The notes beneath the pieces were generated by a model, which saw only the letters and a list, made by a program, of their open reading frames with translations, was not told the DNA's origin and did not search any database. A stretch of 64,000 nt of DNA from Rhizobium sp. Q54. Its GTDB lineage: Bacteria; Pseudomonadota; Alphaproteobacteria; Rhizobiales; Aestuariivirgaceae. Position numbers and translations under genes: made by a program. Within the stretch, counting starts at the first letter, position 1, and every line of letters begins with the position of its first letter. The stretch is taken from positions 24,293 through 88,292 of the forward strand of contig CAMDBX010000006.1 of the NCBI GenBank assembly GCA_945889445.1, written 5' to 3'. Below, one piece after another: positions 21,380 to 31,187 of this stretch.

Positions 21380-23191
21380 CTACCGCAATGCCCTGAGCGC
21401 GTTGAGGATCACCGCCACGTCGATGGCCTCCTGCAGCAGCGCACCTTCCACCACCGTGATGTAGCCGAAGGCCGCCGCGATCATCGCTGCAAAAGACATG
21501 CCCAGCCCGGCGAGAACGCTCTGCACCGCGATGGCACGCGCCCTTCGCGCAGCGGCGAGTCCCTCCGCCAGCCGCGTCAGGTCATCGACCAGCAGCACCG
21601 CGTCGGCGGATTCGGTGGCGGCCGCCGAACCCGTGGCACCCATCGAGATGCCGACGTCGGCCACTGCAAGGGCGGGCGCATCGTTCACGCCGTCACCCAC
21701 CATCAGGGTTATACCCGACTGGCGCTCGGCGCGCACGATCGCCACTTTCTCTTCCGGCTTCAATTCCCCGCGCAAAAGGTCGAGGCCCAGCCCCTCGCCG
21801 ATTCTGTCCACCACGGCCTGCGCGTCGCCCGAGGCCAGCACGATGCGCTTGATGCCCGCCTGCCGCAGCTTCTGCAGCGCCAGCGGCGTTTCGGGCCGCA
21901 CCGCATCGGCCAGCAGAAAATGCCCGGCAAGTCGCCCGGAAACGGCCAATGCCGCCAGCGCCGTTCCCGGCTCACGCTCCGGCCGCGGCAAGGCGGGCAG
22001 GCCGAGCTTGCGCGCCACGAAATCATGCCCGCCCACAATCACCCGGTGACCTTCGACGATACCCTCCAGCCCCTCGCCCGCCGTCTCGTGAACGTCCTGC
22101 GGATAGGCGAGCGTGAGGCCGCGGGCCTGTGCCGCCGCCACGATGGAGGCCGCCGTCACATGCGCTGAGGCCTGTTCGAGCGAGGCGGCAAGCCGCAGCA
22201 TCTCGTCGGCCTGCCAATGCGCGGCGGGAATGATGCCGCCAAGTTCGGCGCGCCCCCTGGTGAGCGTGCCCGTCTTGTCGATGACGAGGTTCACCGCCCG
22301 CGCCATGGTCTCCAGCACCGGGCCGCCCTTCATCAGCACGCCGCGCCGCGCTGCCTTTCCCATGCCGGCGATGATGGCCACCGGCACGGCGAGGATGAGC
22401 GGGCACGGCGTCGCCGAGACGAGCACGGCCAGCATGCGAATGTGGTCGCCGGTCAAATACCAGGTGCCCCCCGCCAGTGCGACGGTGACGAACAGGAACA
22501 CCAGCGCATAGCGGTCAGCCAATCGCACCATCGGCGCTTTCGCCGCCTGTGCCGCCTGCACGAGGCGCACGATGCCGGCATAGGTGCTCTCCGACGCCGG
22601 CCGTGTGGCCACCATGTCGAAGGCCGTGTCGAGCGAGCGCGCGCCGGATTGCACCTCCTGCCCTTCACTGCTCTTAACCGGAACGGATTCGCCCGTCAGC
22701 GCCGCCATGTCGAGCAGGGCCCGGCCATTGCTCACCCGCCCGTCCACGGGCACGATATCACCCTGGCGGATCAGCAACCGGTCGCCCGGCCGGATGGCGT
22801 CGATGGCCACTTCCTCGAGGTTCCCGGCGCTGTAGCGCAGCGCCGTCTTTGGAACCCGTGCCAGCAGCGCCTTCATGTCGGCCCGCGCGCGGTTGGCGGC
22901 ATAGTCTTCCAGCAGCTGACCGCCGGCATACATCAGCGCCACCACGCCCGCTGCCAGCGTTTCGCCAAAAGCGAGCGCCGCCGAGATCGATATGCCCGCT
23001 ACGAGGTCGAGCCCCACCTCGCCCTTGATCAGCGAGGTGACGATCTCAAACAGCAGCACCGAGAGGACGGCGCCAGCCGCAACGCCCCAGATCCAGCTCT
23101 GATAGGCGCCAAGACCCGCATAGGGCGCGAGCAGCCCGCCAGCGAGGCCGGCCACGGCGATGGCGAACAGTGTGATGCGAAGCGGGTTCAA
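21380..23191 (-). CDS. P1B-type (heavy-metal) P-type ATPase without an N-terminal metal-binding domain
   Basis: VIDKTGTLTRG phosphorylation motif, MVGDGVNDAPAL, TM motif SATPCPLILAVPVA. Confidence 0.92.
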   Translation of the reverse strand: MNPLRITLFAIAVAGLAGGLLAPYAGLGAYQSWIWGVAAGAVLSVLLFEIVTSLIKGEVGLDLVAGISISAALAFGETLAAGVVALMYAGGQLLEDYAANRARADMKALLARVPKTALRYSAGNLEEVAIDAIRPGDRLLIRQGDIVPVDGRVSNGRALLDMAALTGESVPVKSSEGQEVQSGARSLDTAFDMVATRPASESTYAGIVRLVQAAQAAKAPMVRLADRYALVFLFVTVALAGGTWYLTGDHIRMLAVLVSATPCPLILAVPVAIIAGMGKAARRGVLMKGGPVLETMARAVNLVIDKTGTLTRGRAELGGIIPAAHWQADEMLRLAASLEQASAHVTAASIVAAAQARGLTLAYPQDVHETAGEGLEGIVEGHRVIVGGHDFVARKLGLPALPRPEREPGTALAALAVSGRLAGHFLLADAVRPETPLALQKLRQAGIKRIVLASGDAQAVVDRIGEGLGLDLLRGELKPEEKVAIVRAERQSGITLMVGDGVNDAPALAVADVGISMGATGSAAATESADAVLLVDDLTRLAEGLAAARRARAIAVQSVLAGLGMSFAAMIAAAFGYITVVEGALLQEAIDVAVILNALRALR

Positions 23192-23433
23192 GAATTCTCC
23201 TCCAAGTTGCCGAGTTTGCCACTCTGTTCTGCAAGCACCATGACACGGATCAAAATCGACCTTTTTTCAATCGATTGCGAGTGTCTCCAAACGTGGCTCC
23301 GCATTAACAGCGCCTTTACCCTTCCCTGTCACCTTGAGTGTCAGGAAGAGGCGAGTCGCTGCCCAGCCCGGATGCTCGGTCCGGGTCGCCTTGTCCGCCG
23401 AAAGAAACAATCAAAGAAGAAGACCACAGGCGC

Positions 23434-24939
23434 ATGGCTGTCCGCGTTCTCATCGTCGAAGACGATCCGGCTCAACGAAGAATCCTCGAGGAAATGGTGC
23501 GCCGCTTCGGCTGCGACCCGATGCCGGTCGATGGGGGCCTGAAGGCTCTGGAGGTGCTGAAAAGCCAGTCCGGCGGCACCATCGAACTGGTCATCCTCGA
23601 TCTCAACATGCCGGAAATGACCGGCCTCGAGTTCCTCGAGCGCATGCAGGCGATCCGTGGCGACCTGCCGGTCATCGTGCAGACCGCCCAGGGCTCGATC
23701 GAAACCGTCATCAAGGCGATGCGCGCCGGAGCGGATGATTTCGTGGTGAAGCCGGTGAGCCCGGAGCGCCTGAAGGTCTCGGTCCAGAACCTGCTGAAGG
23801 TCAATGCCCTCACCGAAGAGGTGAAGCGGCTGAACAAGAAGGTGGGCGGCGCCCTCCGCTTCTCCGACCTCATCGCCTCCTCTCCCGCCATGGCCAATGT
23901 GCTCCGTCTTGGCCGCCGTGGCGCCCAGTCAAACATCCCGATGCTGATCGAAGGCGAATCCGGTGTCGGCAAGGAAATGATCGCCCGCGCCATTCAGGGC
24001 GAGAGCGAGCGGGCAGGTCGCCCCTTTATCGCCGTCAACTGCGGCGCCATCCCCGAAAACCTCGTTGAATCGATCCTGTTCGGCCATGAGAAGGGCGCCT
24101 TCACCGGCGCCACGTCGAAGCACATGGGCAAGTTTCAGGAGGCTGACGGCGGCACGCTGTTCCTCGACGAGGTTGCCGAGTTGCCGCTCGACATGCAGGT
24201 GAAGCTGCTGCGCGCCATCCAGGAAGGCGAGGTCGACCCCGTGGGTTCGCGTCGCCCGGTCAAGGTCAACATCCGGCTGATTTCGGCCACCAACCGCAAC
24301 ATGATCGAAATGGTGAAGGCCGGCCAGTTCCGCGAGGACCTCTATTACCGCCTGAACGTCTTCCCCGTCATGGTGCCGCCGCTGCGCGACCGCAAGGAAG
24401 ACATTCCGGCCCTTGTCGATCACTTCGTCACCCGCTTCGCCGCCGAGGAAGGCCGCAAGGTGCGCGGCATCACGCCCGAGGCGCTGGGGCTGCTCAAGGC
24501 CTATTCATGGCCCGGCAACGTCCGCCAACTCGAGAATACCGTGTTCCGCGCCATGGTTCTGTGCGAGGGCGGCCGGCTCGACATCGAGGACTTCCCGCAG
24601 GTCGCCTCCCTGGTTGAAGGCTACGAGATCAGGATCCCACCGGCCCCGCAGCTGGCACCCAAGCCGGCATTGCCGCAGGGTGCGGCTGCCATCGCCGGTG
24701 GCGCATCCGTGCCCAAGGGCGGCACCGCAGTCGCCGACGGCGTCGCCTTCGGCATTGCGGTGGTCACCGACGGCGGTCATATCCGCAAGCTCGAGGAGGT
24801 CGAGGCCGACATGATCCGTCTGGCGCTGGCGCGTTATCAGGGCCAGATGTCGGAGGTTGCCCGCAAATTGGGCATCGGCCGGTCGACGCTGTACCGCCGC
24901 ATGAAGGACCTCGGTCTGGACGAAGCGGCCACTGGATAA
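23434..24939 (+). CDS. sigma-54-dependent response regulator (receiver, AAA+, HTH)
   Basis: Receiver VLIVEDDPAQR...VILDLNMPEMTG; AAA+ GESGVGKE; GAFTGA loop; C-terminal Fis-type HTH (LARYQGQMSEVARKLGIGRSTLYRRMKDLGL). Internal ATG at 23434 preferred. Confidence 0.93.
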   Translation: MAVRVLIVEDDPAQRRILEEMVRRFGCDPMPVDGGLKALEVLKSQSGGTIELVILDLNMPEMTGLEFLERMQAIRGDLPVIVQTAQGSIETVIKAMRAGADDFVVKPVSPERLKVSVQNLLKVNALTEEVKRLNKKVGGALRFSDLIASSPAMANVLRLGRRGAQSNIPMLIEGESGVGKEMIARAIQGESERAGRPFIAVNCGAIPENLVESILFGHEKGAFTGATSKHMGKFQEADGGTLFLDEVAELPLDMQVKLLRAIQEGEVDPVGSRRPVKVNIRLISATNRNMIEMVKAGQFREDLYYRLNVFPVMVPPLRDRKEDIPALVDHFVTRFAAEEGRKVRGITPEALGLLKAYSWPGNVRQLENTVFRAMVLCEGGRLDIEDFPQVASLVEGYEIRIPPAPQLAPKPALPQGAAAIAGGASVPKGGTAVADGVAFGIAVVTDGGHIRKLEEVEADMIRLALARYQGQMSEVARKLGIGRSTLYRRMKDLGLDEAATG

Positions 24940-25048
24940 TACCTACGCCTCGGTTGCGGCAAAATACTTGCAATTGAGTGTGATTTGACATTCTGTCCCG
25001 CCGGCGCTGTTAAGAACGCCGGGACGTAAGCGGCGCGCAGGTGGGTTG

Positions 25049-26944
25049 ATGAAGACGATTGTGAAGTCGAGTGTGGTTGCGGTGATGGCCGCGCTGCTGC
25101 TGTCCGGCACGGCCCCGGCCGAGGCCGCCTCAAAGACGCAGAAGCCCGCCTTCCTCGACAAGCTTTTCAGCAATTCGGGCAGCAAGCCCACCAAGAAGCG
25201 CCGCACGATGTTCGGCAGCTTCAAGGACAACCCCTCCTACATGGAGGTCGATCCGGCCCCTCGCAAGTCCAGCAAGCGCAGCAAGGTCAGGCTCGTCGAT
25301 GCCGATCCCGGCGGCGATGCGGGCTACGGGATGGGCAACCTCACCTATGTGCCGCCCAAGCTCGTGCCGATGGGCGGTATCGCCCTCAGTGATGCTGCGC
25401 CCGCCGATCCGGCAGCCGCCGCCATCCACAGCCAGCTCATCTCGGCAGTCCCGTCGCTGCGTGTGCTGCCGGCAACGCGCGATGCGCTGCTGGCCCAGTA
25501 TGCCGCGCAGGCCTATCGGCCGATCTGGCTGAAGGACGGCAAGCTCACCGACCGCGGCAAGGACGTGCTGCAGCTGCTCGCCGCCGCCGGCGAGGAAGGG
25601 CTGGAGCCGCAGTCCTACCTGCCCACCGGCCTCGCCAGCTTTGCCTCTCCGCTACCCGAATATGATCAGGCCGCCATGGCGCGCCTCGACATCGACCTCT
25701 CCGCCGCCGCGCTGCGCTATGCCCGGGATGCCTCGGGCGGCCAGTTCGACCCCGCCCGCCTGTCACGCTACCATGACGTGGCACCGCCCTGGGTGGCGCC
25801 CGACCAGGCGCTCAGGGTCATCGCCTTCTCGCCCTTCGCGGCGGACTACCTCCGCGGCCTCAACCCCACCCATCCCGCCTATGGCACGATGAAAAAGGCG
25901 CTCGCGGACCTTCGCGCCATCGAGGCCGAGCCCAGGGACGACAAGATCGCCGACGGCGACATCGTCAAGAAGGGCGGCAGCGACGCGCGCATTCCCGCCG
26001 TGCGCACCCGCCTGGCAGAATTGGGCTTCACCGCCGAGCCGGCCGACGAGGCCGACCCGTACCTGCTCGACGCCGAACTTTCCGTGCAGCTGCGCCTGTT
26101 CCAGAAGCAGGCAGGCGTGCGCGTCAGCGGGGCGCTGGGGCCGCAGACCGTGACCGCTCTCAACAACGCCGGCTCCGGTGGCAGCATCGACAAGCTGCTC
26201 GACAACATGGAGCGCCTGCGCTGGCTGCCGCGCGATCTCGGCAAGCGCTATGTCTTCGTCAACCAGCCCGCCTTCGAGGCCAGCGTCATGAAGGACGGCA
26301 AGCCCGAGTGGACGACCCGCGTCATCGTCGGCAAGCCCGATACCCAGACCTCGGTGTTCCACGACGAAATGGAAATGGTGGTGTTCAACCCCTCCTGGGG
26401 CGTGCCGCCGTCGATCATCGCCAATGAATACCTGCCGAAGCTGCGCAACGATCCGGGCTACCTCGACCGGCTGGGCTTCAAGGTGGTGACCCAGCAGGGC
26501 AAGGTCGTGCCGTCTAGCTCGGTCAGCTGGTGGGAATATGGTTCCAAGGTGCCCTATGGCATCCAGCAGCCACCGGGAGAGAAGAACGCCCTGGGCGAGC
26601 TCAAGTTCCTGTTCCCCAACTCGCATGACATCTACATGCACGACACGCCCTCGCGCGAGTTGTTCGAGAAGGACATGCGGGCCTTCAGCCACGGCTGCGT
26701 GCGCGTCCAGGATCCGCGCAAGTTCGCCTCCGTGGTGCTCGGCATCACGCCGGAAGAGGTTGCCGCCAAGGTCGAGAGCAGGGACAGCACGACAGTGCGG
26801 CTGAAGGAAAAGCTGCCGGTCCACATCACCTATTTCACCGCCTGGCCGGACGCTGCCGGAAACATGGTCTATTTCAACGACATCTATGGCCGTGACCGCA
26901 CCCTCGAGATCGCCCGCTCGGCGACCCTCGTGGCCCAGCGCTGA
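25049..26944 (+). CDS. L,D-transpeptidase (YcbB-like) with peptidoglycan-binding domain
   Basis: Signal peptide; YkuD motif HDTPSRELFEKDMRAFSHGCVRVQDP; upstream PG_binding-like region (QLRLFQKQAGVRVSGALGPQT). Confidence 0.9.
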   Translation: MKTIVKSSVVAVMAALLLSGTAPAEAASKTQKPAFLDKLFSNSGSKPTKKRRTMFGSFKDNPSYMEVDPAPRKSSKRSKVRLVDADPGGDAGYGMGNLTYVPPKLVPMGGIALSDAAPADPAAAAIHSQLISAVPSLRVLPATRDALLAQYAAQAYRPIWLKDGKLTDRGKDVLQLLAAAGEEGLEPQSYLPTGLASFASPLPEYDQAAMARLDIDLSAAALRYARDASGGQFDPARLSRYHDVAPPWVAPDQALRVIAFSPFAADYLRGLNPTHPAYGTMKKALADLRAIEAEPRDDKIADGDIVKKGGSDARIPAVRTRLAELGFTAEPADEADPYLLDAELSVQLRLFQKQAGVRVSGALGPQTVTALNNAGSGGSIDKLLDNMERLRWLPRDLGKRYVFVNQPAFEASVMKDGKPEWTTRVIVGKPDTQTSVFHDEMEMVVFNPSWGVPPSIIANEYLPKLRNDPGYLDRLGFKVVTQQGKVVPSSSVSWWEYGSKVPYGIQQPPGEKNALGELKFLFPNSHDIYMHDTPSRELFEKDMRAFSHGCVRVQDPRKFASVVLGITPEEVAAKVESRDSTTVRLKEKLPVHITYFTAWPDAAGNMVYFNDIYGRDRTLEIARSATLVAQR

Positions 26945-27011
26945 GCGCCGGGCCCTTCGAAGGCGACAAGATCTACAACCCAGAGTTATTGACGATGCGC
27001 CCCCTGGCTCG

Positions 27012-27026
27012 TTAAGCCGCTGTTAA
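27012..27026 (+). promoter_or_regulatory. candidate CtrA-binding box TTAA-N7-TTAA
   Basis: ttaagccgctgttaa, exact match to the CtrA consensus, about 190 nt upstream of the DUF882 ORF. Confidence 0.5.
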
Positions 27027-27212
27027 ACATAACCATTTACCATTCCTGAAAAGCCGCCTCATGGTGGCCTCAATCTTGTTTGAAACGCGGTAACAGTGTA
27101 AGCCGAAACCGGATCGGGATTGGCAGGCCGCACAGGCACCAGAGGAACCGGATCAACCGGTTGTAAGTGGGGTATGGGTTTGGACTGCAGGGAAGCCGGA
27201 CTTCGCAACTTG

Positions 27213-28721
27213 ATGAACCGTTGGAAGAAGCTTGCCGCCACGACCGTGGCCGCCGCCACGATGTGCGTGGGCGCCTTCCTCAGCTGGAACGGCACCGCCC
27301 ATTCCGGCGGCGAGACGCGCACGCTCGCGCTCTATCAGGTCCACACCAAGCAAAGCCTCACCATCACCTACAAGAAGGACGGCAAGTACATTCCGTCCGC
27401 GATGAAGAAGCTGAACTATTTCCTGCGTGACTGGCGCCGCAACGAGGTGATCACCATCTCGCCCCGCACCATCGACCTGATGTGGGAACTGCACGCCGAC
27501 CTCGGCTCGAGCCGCCCCATCCACATCGTGTCGGGCTACCGCAGCCCCAAGACCAATGCCTTCCTGAAGAAGGTCGGGCGCAACGTGGCCAAGAAGAGCC
27601 AGCACATGGTTGGCCGCGCCATCGACCTGTATTTCCCCGACGTGCCGACCATCAATATCCGCAATTCGGCGCTTGTGCGCCAGGTCGGCGGCGTTGGCTA
27701 CTACCGGTCCGGCGGCGGCCCAACCGGCTTCCTTCACATCGATTCCGGCCGCGTTCGCCACTGGGGCCCGGCCATCAGCTCCACCCATATGGCCAAGATC
27801 ATGCGCGACTACCGCAAGACGGTGGGTGCGCGCATCAACAAGAAGGGCATGAAGGCCGTTCCGGAGGTCGAACTCGCCGCGGCCGACGAAACCGCCGCCA
27901 AGCTGCCCTCCCAGCAGGAGGTTTCCGACGAGGATGACGAGGAGACCGTCAACCTCAAGGCCAAGAAGAAGGTCCCGCTCGAGACCGGCTACAGCGAGGG
28001 CGACGACGCCGAACTCGCCGGCATGAGCGCCGACGTGTCAGCCCCCCCCGCCAAGCCCAAGACCAAGCCTGAGGATGTCGACGCCGACAGCTCTGGCGAC
28101 GATGGCGAACTGGTGGCCGACGCCACCGACGTCGGCGAGGGCTATCCCGCTCCCAAGCCGCGCCCCAAGCCCATCGAGGTGCTGATGATGGCTGCTGTCA
28201 ACATGCAGATCGAGCCGGCCTCCGCCCCGCCGCCTGACCCGACCAAGCGCGTGTCGCCGGTTGCAGGCAACTCGCAGGGCTATGTGATCGCGCCGGAAAG
28301 CATGATCGAGGGTGCCTCGCTCGAATCCAACGCCGCCGCCAAGACCAGCCTCACCGAGGAAATCGAGAACGGTAACGCCGAAGACGTTCCCACCATCCGC
28401 ACCATCACCGCTTCGGCCTCCGGCGACGACCTGTTCTGGTGGCCCACCCAGCTGGTGTTCGACACCAACAAGGCAGTCCGCCGTGACGGCGCGCCCCAGC
28501 AGTTCACCAGCAACGGCACCACGGTCGCCGGCATGATGCCGGGCGTCAGCGATGCCCAGGCCGAAGAGCCGCCGCAGGAAGGTCCGCGCCTCGCCGTGGC
28601 CCAGATGGACCAGGCCCCGGCCTCCGGCAAGGGCGACATGCTGGTCGTCAATCGAGAGGGCAAGGGCAGCCTGCTGAACCCGCCCACCCAGACGCTTGGC
28701 CAGGTCGACACCGTCCAGTAA
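27213..28721 (+). CDS. DUF882 / peptidase M15_2 (YcbK-like) cell-wall protein with long C-terminal extension
   Basis: LYQVHTKQSLTITYKKDGKYIPSAMKKLNYFLRDWRRNEV..., IVSGYRSPKTNAFL, SQHMVGRAIDLYFP, GGVGYYRSGGGPTGFLHIDSGRVRHW. Confidence 0.88.
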   Translation: MNRWKKLAATTVAAATMCVGAFLSWNGTAHSGGETRTLALYQVHTKQSLTITYKKDGKYIPSAMKKLNYFLRDWRRNEVITISPRTIDLMWELHADLGSSRPIHIVSGYRSPKTNAFLKKVGRNVAKKSQHMVGRAIDLYFPDVPTINIRNSALVRQVGGVGYYRSGGGPTGFLHIDSGRVRHWGPAISSTHMAKIMRDYRKTVGARINKKGMKAVPEVELAAADETAAKLPSQQEVSDEDDEETVNLKAKKKVPLETGYSEGDDAELAGMSADVSAPPAKPKTKPEDVDADSSGDDGELVADATDVGEGYPAPKPRPKPIEVLMMAAVNMQIEPASAPPPDPTKRVSPVAGNSQGYVIAPESMIEGASLESNAAAKTSLTEEIENGNAEDVPTIRTITASASGDDLFWWPTQLVFDTNKAVRRDGAPQQFTSNGTTVAGMMPGVSDAQAEEPPQEGPRLAVAQMDQAPASGKGDMLVVNREGKGSLLNPPTQTLGQVDTVQ

Positions 28722-28743
28722 GGCCGCCGCACCATGAAACAAA

Positions 28744-28772
28744 ATGGGCCGCCCCATCGGGCGGCCCTTGTC
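28744..28772 (+). terminator. Rho-independent terminator-like hairpin
   Basis: gggccgccccatcgggcggcccttgtca. Confidence 0.6.
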
Positions 28773-28795
28773 ATTTCCAGCAGAGAGAGGCGCGG

Positions 28796-28960
28796 TCAGG
28801 CCTCCGGGCGCGGGCTGATGAAGCGTTCCGCCTCAAAACAATCGATGTCCTCCAGCGCTTGCCTGCCAACCGAACCGTTGTGGTCCCACATGAGCGAGAA
28901 GCCTTCGAGGTCCGGTTCAATGTCGACGGGGGTCGTTCTTCGTGGCTTTTCTCATCCACC
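28796..28960 (-). pseudogene. possible frameshifted small ORF
   Basis: The frame ending at TGA 28796-28798 reads PVDIEPDLEGFSLMWDHNGSVGRQALEDIDCFEAERFISPRPEA with no start. An upstream ATG (MVDEKSHEERP) lies in another frame; one extra C in the CCCCC run would join them. Confidence 0.35.
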
Positions 28961-29244
28961 ACTCAGACCCGCTCGTTCACCCGCCAGGATTTCAGCTTGC
29001 TCATCTCTTGCTGACGCATCATGAATCCCCATGATTGCGGCATGAACACCATGAGATTGCATGTCGCGCCGATGCCTCCGCGTGACCTGCGGGATCCCGC
29101 AAACAGATCTTTCAAAACATCTGGTTGATCCACCCATCATCCGCGGGAACCGCTGGCAAGACGGTGCAAACGGGGGAAATCTGGGCAAGCACGCCTGCGC
29201 GGTGAAGGCCCAAGTTCACGGGCGGCAGAGAGCAGTGCCTTGCG

Positions 29245-29511
29245 TCAGGCCGCTTCCTCGGATTCGCCGGGGATCATGCCGAGCGCCGCCAGGTAGACGT
29301 CGAGCATCGATTCTTCTTCCTCGCGCTCGGCGGCGTCCTTCTTGCGCAGGCTGATCACCTTGCGCAGGATCTTGGTGTCGAAGCCGTTGGCCTTGGCCTC
29401 GGCATAGACTTCCTTGATGTCACCGGCGATGGTCTTCTTTTCCTCCTCGAGTCGCTCGATGCGCTCGACGAGGGATTTCAGCTGGCCGTGGGCGAATGTC
29501 GTCTTGTTCAT
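29245..29511 (-). CDS. DUF2312 family protein
   Basis: [49 protein letters not shown], hallmark DUF2312; start at 29511. Confidence 0.9.
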   Translation of the reverse strand: MNKTTFAHGQLKSLVERIERLEEEKKTIAGDIKEVYAEAKANGFDTKILRKVISLRKKDAAEREEEESMLDVYLAALGMIPGESEEAA

Positions 29512-29530
29512 TTGGGTAGCTCCCCGGAAT

Positions 29531-29830
29531 TCAATGCTTGTGGGACTGGGCGAACTTCGCCTTCTGGTCGTCGCTGGCGGCGGCCTGGTGCTTGGCCTTC
29601 CACTCGTCATAGGGCATGCCATAGACCATGGTGCGGGCCTCATCGCGGCTGACGGCAACGCCCTGCGCCTTGGCCGCATCCTCGAACCAGTTGGACAGGC
29701 AGTTGCGGCAGAAGCCGGCCAGATTCATCATGTCTATGTTCTGCACATCCGCGCGGGTCCGCAGGTGCTCCAGCAGGCGGCGGAAGGCGGCTGCTTCGAA
29801 CTCGGTCTTGGTCTTGTCGTCGATGTTCAT
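29531..29830 (-). CDS. DUF1244 family protein
   Basis: [40 protein letters not shown]...[14 protein letters not shown]. Confidence 0.9.
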   Translation of the reverse strand: MNIDDKTKTEFEAAAFRRLLEHLRTRADVQNIDMMNLAGFCRNCLSNWFEDAAKAQGVAVSRDEARTMVYGMPYDEWKAKHQAAASDDQKAKFAQSHKH

Positions 29831-29861
29831 GGTCCTTCAGCGCCCTTGCAATCCGGGTCCG

Positions 29862-30614
29862 TCACCGGAGGTCATTCATAATCGGTTCGATCACCCGGGC
29901 CACCCGTTCCACCCAGTCGTCCACACCTGTTTTGGCGGCAATCAGGTCCTGGCGCACCTCGATCAGGGCGTGCGGCAGGCCGGGAACGGTGCCGTGGGTG
30001 TTGAGCGTATCGCCTTCAAGCGCCCCGTGATAGGGCTCATTATCGCCCACCACAAGGTCACCCTGCGCCGCGAAGCCGCGGATCATGGCTGTGGCGATCG
30101 TCTCGTCCCGGTCCCACAGGATGCCCACATGCCAGGGCCGCGGCCAGCCGCGCCAGACCGGCGTAAAGGAATGGATCGACACGATCAGGGGCGTGACCCC
30201 CTGCCCCTGCGTCGCCCGGATGGTGTCCGCAACGGCCCGGTGATAGGGCGCGTGGAACCGTTCGATGCGCCGCTGCCGTTCCACCTCGTCCACGTGGCGG
30301 TTGCCCGGCACGGCAGCCCCGTCTGAAATCCGCATGATCAGGGTGGGGTCGTCCAACCCGCGGTTGGGGTCGATGAGCAGCCGCGAGAAGCGCGACAGCA
30401 CGGCCGGCGCGTTCAGCCTCGCCGCCAGTCCCAACGTCAAGTCTCTGGCCCCGATGTCATATGCGATGTGGCGGGCGAACTGGGCCGGCGCGATGCCTAA
30501 GTCGCCATATTCTGCCGGAACCGCATTCGAAGCGTGGTCGCACAGCAAAATCAGCGGCATAGGAGCCTTTCCCGCCACAATTTCGTACGCATCTCCGGGC
30601 GAAATCTTTGTCAT
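29862..30614 (-). CDS. N-formylglutamate amidohydrolase family protein
   Basis: LILLCDHASNAVPAEYGDLG...DIGARDLTLGLAARLNAPAVLSRFSRLLIDPNR. Confidence 0.9.
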   Translation of the reverse strand: MTKISPGDAYEIVAGKAPMPLILLCDHASNAVPAEYGDLGIAPAQFARHIAYDIGARDLTLGLAARLNAPAVLSRFSRLLIDPNRGLDDPTLIMRISDGAAVPGNRHVDEVERQRRIERFHAPYHRAVADTIRATQGQGVTPLIVSIHSFTPVWRGWPRPWHVGILWDRDETIATAMIRGFAAQGDLVVGDNEPYHGALEGDTLNTHGTVPGLPHALIEVRQDLIAAKTGVDDWVERVARVIEPIMNDLR

Positions 30615-30722
30615 GGACTGGCCATATAGATGAGGCTAATCCCTCAGTCATCCGGTTACGCCGCGCAAATCGGTGGGCTTTTGCTCATCCAGTTGACGTG
30701 GCTTAAGTCAGATTGGAAAACT

Positions 30723-31187
30723 ATGACAGATTCGCGGAACTTTTCCGGAGGCGGCAGAATGCTTCGCAACACGGCGCTGGTGGCAGGCGCGCTCTTGATG
30801 GCCGGTTTCATGGCCGCTCCGGCCAAGGCCGATCTAAAGCTCTGCAACAAGACGGAAAGCCGCGTCGGCGTGGCCCTGGGCTACAAGGACAAGGAAGGCT
30901 GGGCCACCGAAGGCTGGTGGACCATCGCCCCGCAGAAATGCATGCCGCTTCTGAAGGGCGACCTCATCGCCCGTTACTATTATGTCTTCGCTGTCGACTA
31001 CGACAAGGGCGGCTCGTGGGGCGGCAAGTCGATCATGTGCACGCGTGACAAGGTCTTCACCATCCGCGGCATCGAGGACTGCGAGGGTCGCGGCTACACC
31101 AAGACCGGCTTCTTCGAAGTGGACACCGGCGAGGAAACGGACTGGACGGTCTCGCTCTCCGGCGAGAAGACCACGCAAGGAAAATAA
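30723..31187 (+). CDS. DUF1036 family secreted protein
   Basis: Signal-like MLRNTALVAGALLMAGFMAAPAKA then DLKLCNKTESRVGVALGYKDKEGWATEGWWTIAPQKC. Confidence 0.88.
   Translation: MTDSRNFSGGGRMLRNTALVAGALLMAGFMAAPAKADLKLCNKTESRVGVALGYKDKEGWATEGWWTIAPQKCMPLLKGDLIARYYYVFAVDYDKGGSWGGKSIMCTRDKVFTIRGIEDCEGRGYTKTGFFEVDTGEETDWTVSLSGEKTTQGK

Noticed and set aside
23303-23317. CtrA-like box upstream of the sigma-54 regulator (ttaacagcgccttta)
   Set aside because: One mismatch from TTAA-N7-TTAA; too weak to claim without binding or conservation data.
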